Shown: in pieces, positions 9,780 to 18,634 of the stretch
How the letters are laid out: each line of letters begins with the position of its first letter
Position numbering within the stretch: the first letter of the stretch is position 1
Assembly: GCF_029981845.1 (NCBI RefSeq)
Contig: NZ_CP104164.1
Span: forward strand, 1,240,001-1,304,000
Direction of reading: 5' to 3'
Source of the DNA: Candidatus Bandiella numerosa
Lineage (GTDB): Bacteria > Pseudomonadota > Alphaproteobacteria > Rickettsiales > Midichloriaceae
DNA length: 64,000 nt
Notes under the pieces: generated by a model
What the model was told of the DNA's origin: nothing
Seen by the model: the letters and a program-made list of their open reading frames with translations, nothing else
Databases searched by the model: none
Program-made: the position numbers and the translations under genes

Positions 9780-9824
9780 TTTTTAAAGATATTAAGTTGA
9801 TAGTGAAAATATTGATCTAGATAT

Positions 9825-9899
9825 GCCGAATTAGCTCAGTGGTAGAGCAACCGCCTTGTAAGCGGTAGGTCGTCTGTTCAAATCAGACATTCGGCACCA
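9825..9899 (+). tRNA. tRNA-Thr (anticodon TGT)
   Basis: A full cloverleaf is visible: acceptor GCCGAAT/ATTCGGC, D arm with AGCTCAGTGGTAGAGC, anticodon loop CTTGTAA with anticodon TGT, T arm containing GTTCAAATC, and an encoded CCA (9897-9899). Confidence 0.97.
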
Positions 9900-9912
9900 T
9901 ATTTTTTGTGAG

Positions 9913-10614
9913 ATGATTAAAAATATAAAAGCTAACATATTAGTTATTGAGGATGAACACGAGATTTCATATACCATTAAGAATTACCTAGAACAAGAAA
10001 ATTTTACCGTGACAGTATTAAGTGATGGCATCGATGCAATAGAAATTATTACAAAATGTGAACCAGATTTAATTGTTTTAGACTGGTTACTACCAGGAAA
10101 ATCTGGTATAGAAATATGTGCAGACCTAAGAAAAACACCTAATACTGCAAAAATCCCAATATTGATGCTGTCATCAAGAGGTGAAAATTTCGAAAAGGTA
10201 GTTGGCCTTGATAACGGCGCTGACGATTATATATCAAAACCTTTTAATAGCTCAGAATTGGTTGCAAGAATTAAAGCGTTACTTAGAAGGGCTAGACCTA
10301 TATTTTCAAATACTAAATTAACATATGCTGGGATAGAAATTGATCCTGAAAATCATAAAGCATACGACGGTAAAATAGGATTAAAATTAGCACCAATTGA
10401 ATTTCAAATTCTTCAAATTTTTTTAGAAACACCTGAAAAAATTATATCTAAAAAAACTTTAATGAATAAAATATGGGGAGCTAAAGTTTATGTTGAGGAA
10501 AGAACAGTAGATGTTCATATTACAAGATTGCGTAAGGCGATAAGCAAAGCTAATCATACTAAATTTGAATTAATTAAAACAGTAAGATCTGTTGGTTATA
10601 TACTTAAGTCATGA
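9913..10614 (+). CDS. OmpR/PhoB-family response regulator
   Basis: A two-component transcription regulator: an N-terminal receiver domain with acidic pocket Glu13-Asp14, phospho-acceptor Asp57 (in LIVLDWLLPG) and Lys109 (in YISKPF), followed by a C-terminal winged-helix DNA-binding domain ending in VRSVGYIL. The closest feel is PhoB, but the symbol is withheld because many OmpR-type regulators look alike. No histidine kinase lies next to it. It starts 13 bp after tRNA-Thr, and its stop overlaps the start of the PhzF-like gene as ATGA. Confidence 0.93.
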   Translation: MIKNIKANILVIEDEHEISYTIKNYLEQENFTVTVLSDGIDAIEIITKCEPDLIVLDWLLPGKSGIEICADLRKTPNTAKIPILMLSSRGENFEKVVGLDNGADDYISKPFNSSELVARIKALLRRARPIFSNTKLTYAGIEIDPENHKAYDGKIGLKLAPIEFQILQIFLETPEKIISKKTLMNKIWGAKVYVEERTVDVHITRLRKAISKANHTKFELIKTVRSVGYILKS

Positions 10615-11429
10615 AACAATCAATTACAATTACATTTGTTAATGCTTTTACCACAAGTGCAAACCATGGCAATCCAGCTGCTGTATGCATTATAGATGAT
10701 TTTCCTGATATTATTGAAATGCAGAACATATCAACTAAAAATAATATTTCAGAAACGGCATTTTTAAAAAATACTTCTAAAAATAATTTTGATATTCGGT
10801 GGTTTACACCTGTGTCTGAAGCTCCAATCTGCGTTCATGCAACATTAGCTTCTGCACATGTACTATACCAAAACAAAATAATTGAAAAAAATACCGAAAT
10901 AAATTTTTTCAACTCCAATAATAAATTTATAGCTTCTGAAATGAATGGATGGATAAGTTTAAATTTCCCCAGTATTAATATAACAGAAATGAAGTCAAAT
11001 AAGGTTATTGATGAGATTTTAAAAAACCTTAATATTGTTTACTTAGGCCTTTCAGGAAATATATTATTTGCAGAGTTGAAATATAATAATGAAGTAAGAA
11101 ATTTTATACCAAATTTGGAATTAATATCATCGCTCCCATATAGAGCACTATTAATTACCTCAAAAGATACTAAGTATGATTTTATATCAAGATATTTCGC
11201 ACCTTCTGTTGGCATTGATGAAGATCCAGCCTGTGGCTCGGCACATTGCAGATTAATACCATATTGGGCTAAAAAATTGAAAAAGGACGAAATGATAGCG
11301 TATCAAGCATCAATGAGAGGAGGGATAATACGATGCAAAGATTTAGGTGATAGAGTCATTATTTCTGGTCAGTCCATAAGCACTCATAGTTATGAATTAC
11401 CCATATTACAAAAAGTTAACTATAAATAA
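10611..11429 (+). CDS. PhzF-family isomerase-like protein
   Basis: The PhzF fold is a diaminopimelate-epimerase-like enzyme family acting on small acids; most members outside phenazine producers have no known substrate. The protein starts with the family block FVNAFTTSANHGNPAAVC, has a Glu at residue 48 (in ISETAF) at the position of the catalytic Glu of PhzF, and a C-terminal EDPACGSAHC motif. The usual GHAT motif reads VHAT here. It overlaps the response-regulator gene by 4 bp, so both are co-translated. Function beyond the family cannot be stated. Confidence 0.88.
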   Translation: MKQSITITFVNAFTTSANHGNPAAVCIIDDFPDIIEMQNISTKNNISETAFLKNTSKNNFDIRWFTPVSEAPICVHATLASAHVLYQNKIIEKNTEINFFNSNNKFIASEMNGWISLNFPSINITEMKSNKVIDEILKNLNIVYLGLSGNILFAELKYNNEVRNFIPNLELISSLPYRALLITSKDTKYDFISRYFAPSVGIDEDPACGSAHCRLIPYWAKKLKKDEMIAYQASMRGGIIRCKDLGDRVIISGQSISTHSYELPILQKVNYK

Positions 11430-11502
11430 AGACTAAAAATTAACTTTTAAAATCCATACTCATGGGGTATCTATTGTTATATGTTAAAAGGAGTAATAAA
11501 TT

Positions 11503-12021
11503 ATGCTGAAAAGTTATACATGGGATGAATATTTTATGACCCTGTCCTATCTTATATCAATGAAAAGTAAAGATCCAAGCACAAGAGTAGGCGCTGTAAT
11601 TGTTGGGGTTGACAATGAAATTATTTCAACAGGTTTCAATGGGTTACCAAGAAATATTGATGACAGATTAAGCAGGTATACTGATAAAAATTACAAATAT
11701 CTTTCTTCAAACCATGCCGAGGAAAATGCTATATTGCACTGCGCAAGAAATGGGATATCATCAAAAGGATGCTCTATTTACACACCTTGGATACCATGCT
11801 CTAGATGTGCCAAAAGCATAATTCAAGCTGGAATAATTGAGGTAATATATGATGAGAATTTTCCAGGAAATATTAAAGAGAATCAATACGCAAATTGGCA
11901 AGAAAGTATTGAAATATCAAATGAACTGATGCTTGAAGCTAATATAAAAGTAAGAAAATTTTCAGGCAAATTAATAAACTTGAAAGGGTTGTATCAAGGA
12001 AACGAATTTAAGATTGTATAA
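11503..12021 (+). CDS. Deoxycytidylate (dCMP) deaminase
   Basis: A zinc-dependent deaminase converting dCMP to dUMP for thymidylate synthesis. Zinc ligands are His71 (with Glu73 in HAEENAI), Cys99 and Cys102 (in PCSRC). The N-terminal DPSTRVGAVI is typical of ComEB/dCMP deaminases. A good Shine-Dalgarno sequence (AAAAGGAG) precedes the ATG. The length of 172 residues is normal. It is monocistronic. Confidence 0.93.
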   Translation: MLKSYTWDEYFMTLSYLISMKSKDPSTRVGAVIVGVDNEIISTGFNGLPRNIDDRLSRYTDKNYKYLSSNHAEENAILHCARNGISSKGCSIYTPWIPCSRCAKSIIQAGIIEVIYDENFPGNIKENQYANWQESIEISNELMLEANIKVRKFSGKLINLKGLYQGNEFKIV

Positions 12022-12207
12022 TATCTATATAAAAACAATATTGATATTTGATTGAATATTAAAAATAAAGTTAAGCAATGTTATTCATTTAGTTTTACTA
12101 TAGTTTAGTAATATATTTCAAATTGCTTTGGAAGCTTACCATTAGATTGATTTTAACAACATATTATGCTAGCTTCCGTAATGTTTTATGTTTATATATA
12201 ACTTTGC

Positions 12208-14217
12208 GTGAATAAAATAAAGAAAATACTTATTGCCAATCGTAGTGAAATTGCTTGTAGGATAATTAAAACAGCAAGTAAATTAGGAATAAAAACGGTT
12301 GCGGTATATTCTGATGCAGACAACAATTCGCTTCATATAAAATATGCTGATGAAGCAATTTACATAGGTAAATCTCCTGCAACTCAAAGTTATTTAAATG
12401 TTGAGGCAATTTTAAAAGCAATAAAAATTTCAGGAGCGGATGCAGTTCATCCAGGTTATGGATTTTTGTCAGAAAATGCTGACTTTGCTAAACTTATGGA
12501 AAAATCCGAAATAAATTTTATTGGTCCATCCCCAACTGCTATAAAGAAAATGGGAGATAAAATTGAGGCTAAAAAATTGGCTAAAGCTGCTGGAGTTAAT
12601 ATTATTCCGGGTTATATTGGAGCTATAAAAACTGAAAGCCATGCTGTTAAAATTGCCAAAAGTATTGGATATCCAATAATGTTAAAAGCTGCTGCTGGAG
12701 GTGGTGGAAAAGGCATGAGGGTTGTAAGAAGTGATGATGAAATGCAACAAGCATTTCGCTCAACTAAAAATGAAGCCCAAAATAATTTTTCAGATTCAAG
12801 GACATTCATAGAAAAGTTAATAATAAGACCAAGACATATTGAAATACAAATTTTAGCCGACAAACATGGTAATTTTGTATGTTTGGGTGAAAGAGAATGC
12901 TCAATTCAAAGGCATAATCAAAAAGTAATAGAAGAAGCGCCAAGCCCATTTATTACCCCTAAAATTAGAAAAAAGATGTATGCTCAATCAATAGCATTAG
13001 CAAAAAAAGTACAATATTTCTCGGCTGGAACAATTGAATACATTGTGGATCAACAGGGAAATTTTTATTTCCTAGAGATGAATACAAGGCTCCAGGTTGA
13101 ACATGCCGTAACAGAATTAATTACTGGCATAGACATTGTAGAGCAAATGATAAGAATAGCAGAAGGTAACAAACTTCCGTTTAAACAAAAAGATATTTCG
13201 CTTAATGGATGGGCAATGGAATCTAGAATTTATGCAGAAGATGCAACATGCGGATTTTTACCTTCAACTGGAAGAATTATTGGATATAAAGAGCCTAAAT
13301 TAAATGAAAATATACGACTTGACACTGGTATATACGAGGGTGGAGAAGTAAGTATGTTCTATGACGCGATGATAGCCAAATTATGCACTCATTCTGAAAG
13401 TAGAGCTAAAACAATTGATTTGATGAAGAATTCTCTTGGAGAATACATCATCAGAGGAGTATCACACAATATAAGTTTTCTGCAAGCTGTTCTCAATAAT
13501 GAAAAATTTATAGAAGGAAATATATCAACCAATTTTATCGAAGAAGAATATAAAGAAGGTTTTTCAGGAGCTGAGCTAAATGATGAATTAAGCTCAGTAG
13601 TACTATGTGCATCTATATTTGCATTTATTAACACTATCAAAAGAATGGCTCATGTTAGTGGCCAACAAAGAGGAATGTCTAGGGCTATTGGAACAAGATG
13701 GGTTGCTAAATTAGATGACACAAATTATCCAGTTACAGTTAGAAGCCAGGAAGGAGGATATAAGATAACATTTGAAAATAGAAAATTCTACATTACTAGT
13801 AATTGGGAAGCAGGTAGACGACTATTTTGGTGCAAAATTAATGATAAGGACTATAATTTACAAATCGAAAAAGAAAAGGATTACTATAATATAACTTTTA
13901 TGGGCTCCAAGGTAAAAACTCGCTTACTATCTCCGAGAACTGCAGAGCTATATAAATTTATGAAAAAACCCACTCATGACTTCAAACAAAATAATTTGGT
14001 AGCCAGTATCACTGGACTTATCAAAGAAATAAAAGTAAAAGAGGGCGAGAGTATAAATAAGGCACAATCCTTGGTTATTTTAGAAGCAATGAAAATGGAA
14101 AATACATTAATAAGCCCAATAGAAGGAACAGTTAAAAAAATTAATTACAAAGAAGGTGATACCGTATTAAGTGGCGATACTTTAATTGAAATTGAAGAGT
14201 CTCATAAAACTGATTAA
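12208..14217 (+). CDS. pccA: Acetyl/propionyl-CoA carboxylase alpha subunit (biotin-containing)
   Basis: This subunit carries the biotin carboxylase and the biotinyl domain of propionyl- or acyl-CoA carboxylase. It starts at GTG 12208, where the family begins (KKILIANRSEIACR). An ATP-grasp domain with GGGGKGMR lies near residues 163-170, and the biotin carboxylase signature QVEHAVTE follows. The C-terminal biotinyl domain has EAMKMEN with the biotinylated Lys at residue 629. At 669 residues it has the PccA layout rather than the short AccC. The beta subunit (pccB) is not in the window. It converges on the next gene with 7 bp between stops. Confidence 0.95.
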   Translation: MNKIKKILIANRSEIACRIIKTASKLGIKTVAVYSDADNNSLHIKYADEAIYIGKSPATQSYLNVEAILKAIKISGADAVHPGYGFLSENADFAKLMEKSEINFIGPSPTAIKKMGDKIEAKKLAKAAGVNIIPGYIGAIKTESHAVKIAKSIGYPIMLKAAAGGGGKGMRVVRSDDEMQQAFRSTKNEAQNNFSDSRTFIEKLIIRPRHIEIQILADKHGNFVCLGERECSIQRHNQKVIEEAPSPFITPKIRKKMYAQSIALAKKVQYFSAGTIEYIVDQQGNFYFLEMNTRLQVEHAVTELITGIDIVEQMIRIAEGNKLPFKQKDISLNGWAMESRIYAEDATCGFLPSTGRIIGYKEPKLNENIRLDTGIYEGGEVSMFYDAMIAKLCTHSESRAKTIDLMKNSLGEYIIRGVSHNISFLQAVLNNEKFIEGNISTNFIEEEYKEGFSGAELNDELSSVVLCASIFAFINTIKRMAHVSGQQRGMSRAIGTRWVAKLDDTNYPVTVRSQEGGYKITFENRKFYITSNWEAGRRLFWCKINDKDYNLQIEKEKDYYNITFMGSKVKTRLLSPRTAELYKFMKKPTHDFKQNNLVASITGLIKEIKVKEGESINKAQSLVILEAMKMENTLISPIEGTVKKINYKEGDTVLSGDTLIEIEESHKTD

Positions 14218-14224
14218 CTAAACC

Positions 14225-15469
14225 CTATTTTTGGACTCCACCAAAAGCTTTTACTGATTCACCACCAGCACTTAATCTTTCCACATGAGATAACACTCCT
14301 CCGACTTGCTTACTTTTTGCTTGATTAATTCCATCACCTACTACTACTACCTTATCAATAACTTTTTCCCGCTCGAGCTTTTCTTCCGCCCCTCTCTTTA
14401 AATAAAAATCCTCAAGCTTTTTATTATTGTCCTCATGATGATGTGCAAGCGGAGCGAAAATTTCTCTACTTCTATCATATGAAAAACTACCCATAAATGC
14501 CTTTTTAATATAATAATTTAACCCATGAACTTTTAAATCATCAGCTTTACTAGGTTCACCTCTCGACATATTTTTAGCACCTTCTAATTCCTGACTAAAT
14601 TGCAATTTTACTTGTTCAGGATTATCAAGAGTAATTTCGCCCTGTGCAATTTTCTGTTGTATACTTTTTATGGCTGCTATTTCATTTTCAGTATTAACTA
14701 TTAGGCCCTTTAAAAAATCTAATCCTCCTCCTCGTGGATAATCTATCTCTAAACCACCCATTTTAAGCAAAGCTTTATTAGCTTGCACCACCTCATACAT
14801 TTCCTCTCTTTGTTTGCTAAAAGATTTTTGTTCATTTATAGCTGATATGCCACCTACTATCACACAAAATATACCAGCACTAATTGAAATTATATTACCA
14901 CTCATGGCGTTACCAACCAGCGGTATCAATGCTTCTGGAAAATGTTGCAATACATTTTTTATTCTTAATGTTTTATCCTCTCCATTCAATATTTCTCTCT
15001 TTTGTAATACCTCATTTAAAATTTTTTTCAACTCCGGAGATTGATCTAGAACTTCTAACTTTTCCTTATGCAATTCCATTATTCCTTCTAAAGCTTTTGC
15101 CTCCTTCTGTTGTACCCTTAAATCTTTTAAATTTTTACCATCTATTATCACACCTATTCCCAAACATAAAACTGAAATACTAGCTGATACAGCTATTGCA
15201 ATAGGACCAAATGGACTAAAAGCCAACATAGCAATAGAAAATAGGGTTATAATTTTTAATGTAGATGGACCAAAAAACAAGTCAAGTGTGCCCCATAAAA
15301 ACGCTTTTGTCCTATTCCAAAAACCCTTTTTTGCTTCTTCTTCACTTTTATCCTTGTGCTTAACCCCTTTTTTATCTTCAACATCCTTGTCATAATCATA
15401 CAGCGCCCCATATACCTTTATTGCAATATTGCCTAGAGCTATACTTATATCCTTAATTGGTTGCAACAT
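14225..15469 (-). CDS. Unassigned membrane-associated protein, effector-like
   Basis: I do not recognise this 414-residue protein. It has a charged N-terminal segment (about residues 27-49, rich in Lys/Glu/Asp), two adjacent hydrophobic segments at about residues 72-110 and a third near 187-210. The rest is long, charged and probably helical, with a possible coiled coil near residues 110-160. No signal peptide is present, and the C-terminus is Gly/Lys-rich and soluble. Membrane segments inside a large charged protein without a Sec signal occur in host-targeted effectors, but this is only an inference. It stands alone between pccA and sugE; the 289 bp upstream hold nothing I can assign. Confidence 0.7.
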   Translation of the reverse strand: MLQPIKDISIALGNIAIKVYGALYDYDKDVEDKKGVKHKDKSEEEAKKGFWNRTKAFLWGTLDLFFGPSTLKIITLFSIAMLAFSPFGPIAIAVSASISVLCLGIGVIIDGKNLKDLRVQQKEAKALEGIMELHKEKLEVLDQSPELKKILNEVLQKREILNGEDKTLRIKNVLQHFPEALIPLVGNAMSGNIISISAGIFCVIVGGISAINEQKSFSKQREEMYEVVQANKALLKMGGLEIDYPRGGGLDFLKGLIVNTENEIAAIKSIQQKIAQGEITLDNPEQVKLQFSQELEGAKNMSRGEPSKADDLKVHGLNYYIKKAFMGSFSYDRSREIFAPLAHHHEDNNKKLEDFYLKRGAEEKLEREKVIDKVVVVGDGINQAKSKQVGGVLSHVERLSAGGESVKAFGGVQK

Positions 15470-15758
15470 AATTTATCTAATTTTAATATTCACAAAATAC
15501 ACTCTTAGGTTTACACTCATTCATGTTTACAACTACATCTTAATCAATTAATTAAAATTAATCAAATTCATATATAAAACAATGACATAATTTTTACAAC
15601 CGCCATCTTATTTCAACTTTGTATTGGTATCAAAAATTACTAGAATTGTTAATTTATTACTAAAAAACTTAACATAATCTAACATAAGTGAGACATAGGA
15701 AGTCAATAAAAATCCTAATATTAAAAAATTTTACCTTTAGTTTGATATTTTAAAATTT

Positions 15759-16073
15759 TTAATACAGTTTCAGGCCTATCATTGCAATAATTATTAAAGC
15801 CATAAAAAACAATCTTAGAGGTGTTGTGGGTTCATTAAAAAACATGATACCAACCATCACAGCACCAACCCCGCCAATTCCACTCCAAATTAAATATGCG
15901 GTGCCAATTGGTATTCTTGCTAAGGATTTAGATAAAAAATAAAAACTAAACACACTAGATATCATAAAAACAACTATCCATCTAGTTTTTGTAAAGTCCT
16001 CTGATAATTTCAGCGCTATAGCAAATACTATCTCAAAAAGACCTGCTAAAATAAGATATATCCACGATATCAT
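15759..16073 (-). CDS. sugE: Small multidrug resistance family exporter, SugE/Gdx type
   Basis: A four-helix SMR transporter of 104 residues with the essential Glu at position 14 (in AGLFEIVFA) and the membrane motif AYLIWSGIGGVGAV. The pattern (PIGTAYLIWSGIGGVGA, then NEPTTPLRL) fits the SugE/Gdx branch, whose members export guanidinium, better than the EmrE branch. A single gene is present, so a homodimer is expected. It lies 39 bp downstream of gyrB on the same strand. Confidence 0.88.
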   Translation of the reverse strand: MISWIYLILAGLFEIVFAIALKLSEDFTKTRWIVVFMISSVFSFYFLSKSLARIPIGTAYLIWSGIGGVGAVMVGIMFFNEPTTPLRLFFMALIIIAMIGLKLY

Positions 16074-16112
16074 AATTATACATCCATAATATTAAAATCA
16101 GTTAATCAGTAA

Positions 16113-18512
16113 TTAATAATCCAGATTGGAAACTTTTAAAGCGTTGCTTTTTATAAAGTCTCTTCTTGGCTCAACTACATCTCCCATTAAAGTTGAAAAC
16201 ACCTCTTCTGCATCACTGGCATCATTTACCCTGACTTGCAGTAAAGTTCTACAACTTTGGTCAAGCGTGGTCTCCCATAATTGCTCAGGGTTCATTTCGC
16301 CTAACCCTTTAAATCTTTGGATATAGAGCCCTTTTTTAGCATAGCTGAAAAGTGTATCAACTAAATCAATGATGGTAGAATTTATTTTTACAATTTCATC
16401 TTTGTATATAAATTCTCCCTTTTGCTTAAATTCGTCTAGTGTTGCAACTAGATCAACTATTATATCTTTATTTTTCTCTGAAAAGAGATTTTTACTTACT
16501 TCATATACTTCTTTGACACTTTTTTCTAATTTACTAATCTGAATACCTAATTCAGTTTTTGTAATTTCCCATTCTATAGCACTTCCTTTAAATAATTTAT
16601 TAAGCTTTGTAACAAGTTCATCGGCTCTAAGCGCAATATCTAAATCATTATTTTTGTTAAAAAATCCTAAAAATAAAAGCTCTTCTATGATATAATCTGG
16701 GATTTGGTTACTATAATTCCTAATGATGTTTGAAAACTTAATTAGTTTATCTAGCAATTTAGTTACACCATCTTCACTCAATTGTTCTGCGTCATATTTA
16801 ACAATACTGTTTTTGACAATAATTTGCTTAAGGTAATTATGAAGAGCTACTTCATCCTTTAAATAAGTATCAGATTGTCCTCTTTTTACCTTATATAGAG
16901 GAGGTTGCGCTATATATAAATACCCCTTTTCAATTAAGGCTGGCATGTATCTGAAGAAAAAAGTTAAAAGCAGAGTTCTGATATGTGCTCCATCAACATC
17001 GGCATCAGTCATTATGATAATTTTATGATAACGAATTTTTGTAAGGTCAAATTCTTTATCTTCAAGACTCACTCCTAAGGCAGTGATTAAAGTTCCAATT
17101 TCTGCAGAATTAAGCATTTTATCGAACCTTGCTCTTTCAACATTAAGTATTTTACCTTTCAGCGGCAATATTGCTTGAGTTTTTCTATCACGTCCTTGCT
17201 TTGCAGAACCTCCAGCTGAATCTCCCTCAACCAAAAACAGCTCCGATTTAGCAGGGTCTTTCTCCTGGCAACTAGCTAATTTACCAGGAAGTGTTGATAT
17301 ATGATGACCAACTTGCTTTCTAGATAAATCTCTCGCCTTTCTCGCAGCTTCTCTTGCAACAGCAGATTCAACCATTCTACCAATAATTATCTTGGCATCC
17401 TTAGGATTCATTTCAAGCCACTTAGAAAATTCTTCTGAAACAATAGATTCCACCACTGTACGAACTTCAGCACTTATCAATTTATCCTTCGTTTGTGAAG
17501 AAAATTTTGGATCAGGAACACGAACTGAAACTATCGACGTTAATCCTTCCCTCATATCTTCTGGGGAAATTTTAATTTTTTGCTTTTTTTGCAATTGATT
17601 TGTTTCTATGTAGTTATTAATAACCCTTGTTAGCGCCCCTCTAAAACCAGTTAAGTGTGCACCGCCATCTTTTTGGCGAATATTATTGGTAAATGTTAAA
17701 GTGTTTTCATGGTAACTGTTATTCCACTGAAACGCCACATCAGTGACTATATCATTTAACTCTCCTGTAATCCTAATGGTTTTATTAATCGCGTGTTTTG
17801 CTCTATCAAGGTACTTAACAAAGTTTAAAATTCCTCCTTCAAAATGCAAATTTGCAGATTTCTCCTCTTCACCTCTTTTATCATATAACTCTATCGAGAT
17901 TTCTGGATTTAAAAACGCCAATTCTTTATATCTATGCTCAAGAGTAGCGAAATTAAAATTTATATGAGAAAACGTTTTGTCTGATGGAAAAAATCTAATT
18001 TGCGTACCTCTTTTATTAGGCTCAGGACTCTCCTTTGATTCTAATTCTCTAACTTTATGCCCATGCTCAAAACGCATTGAAAATTCTTTCCCTTCTCTCC
18101 AAATTGTTAACTCTAACCATTCTGAAAGCGCATTCACTACAGAAACACCAACTCCATGCAAACCACCAGAAATCTTGTAGGAATTATCATCAAATTTCCC
18201 ACCTGCATGTAACTGTGTCATAATCAATTCTGCAGCTGAAATACCTTCACCTTTATGTATGTCAGTTGGAATTCCCCTACCATTATCAATAACTGTAACT
18301 GAACCGTCTGAATTAAGTATTATTATAACTTTATCGCAGTGACCTGCTAATGCTTCATCTACTGAATTATCAGTTACCTCATACACCATATGATGCAATC
18401 CAGAACCATCTTCAGTATCGCCAATATACATTCCTGGACGCTTTTTAACCGCTTCAAGCCCTTTTAAAACTTTTATCGAATCCGCTCCGTAATTTTGACT
18501 TTCGTTTGACAT
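16113..18512 (-). CDS. gyrB: DNA gyrase subunit B
   Basis: GyrB supplies the ATPase and part of the Toprim domain of gyrase, which introduces negative supercoils. Visible motifs are the GHKL ATP site (TDNSVDEALAG, DNGRGIPTD), the Toprim blocks VEGDSAGGSA (near residue 425) and MTDADVDGAHI (near residue 498), and the C-terminal QRFKGLGEMNPEQLW. The length of 799 residues matches the family. The C-terminal part includes the moderately long insert usual in proteobacteria. Confidence 0.98.
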   Translation of the reverse strand: MSNESQNYGADSIKVLKGLEAVKKRPGMYIGDTEDGSGLHHMVYEVTDNSVDEALAGHCDKVIIILNSDGSVTVIDNGRGIPTDIHKGEGISAAELIMTQLHAGGKFDDNSYKISGGLHGVGVSVVNALSEWLELTIWREGKEFSMRFEHGHKVRELESKESPEPNKRGTQIRFFPSDKTFSHINFNFATLEHRYKELAFLNPEISIELYDKRGEEEKSANLHFEGGILNFVKYLDRAKHAINKTIRITGELNDIVTDVAFQWNNSYHENTLTFTNNIRQKDGGAHLTGFRGALTRVINNYIETNQLQKKQKIKISPEDMREGLTSIVSVRVPDPKFSSQTKDKLISAEVRTVVESIVSEEFSKWLEMNPKDAKIIIGRMVESAVAREAARKARDLSRKQVGHHISTLPGKLASCQEKDPAKSELFLVEGDSAGGSAKQGRDRKTQAILPLKGKILNVERARFDKMLNSAEIGTLITALGVSLEDKEFDLTKIRYHKIIIMTDADVDGAHIRTLLLTFFFRYMPALIEKGYLYIAQPPLYKVKRGQSDTYLKDEVALHNYLKQIIVKNSIVKYDAEQLSEDGVTKLLDKLIKFSNIIRNYSNQIPDYIIEELLFLGFFNKNNDLDIALRADELVTKLNKLFKGSAIEWEITKTELGIQISKLEKSVKEVYEVSKNLFSEKNKDIIVDLVATLDEFKQKGEFIYKDEIVKINSTIIDLVDTLFSYAKKGLYIQRFKGLGEMNPEQLWETTLDQSCRTLLQVRVNDASDAEEVFSTLMGDVVEPRRDFIKSNALKVSNLDY

Positions 18513-18634
18513 TTATATGAAATAAAATTTTATGTGCCATAGTAGCACAGAATTAAGGTTTAATCAAAATATCTGTTAACCACCACGCTCTATTATTTAG
18601 TAATTTTATTAATAAACATTTCTATTACAGAATT

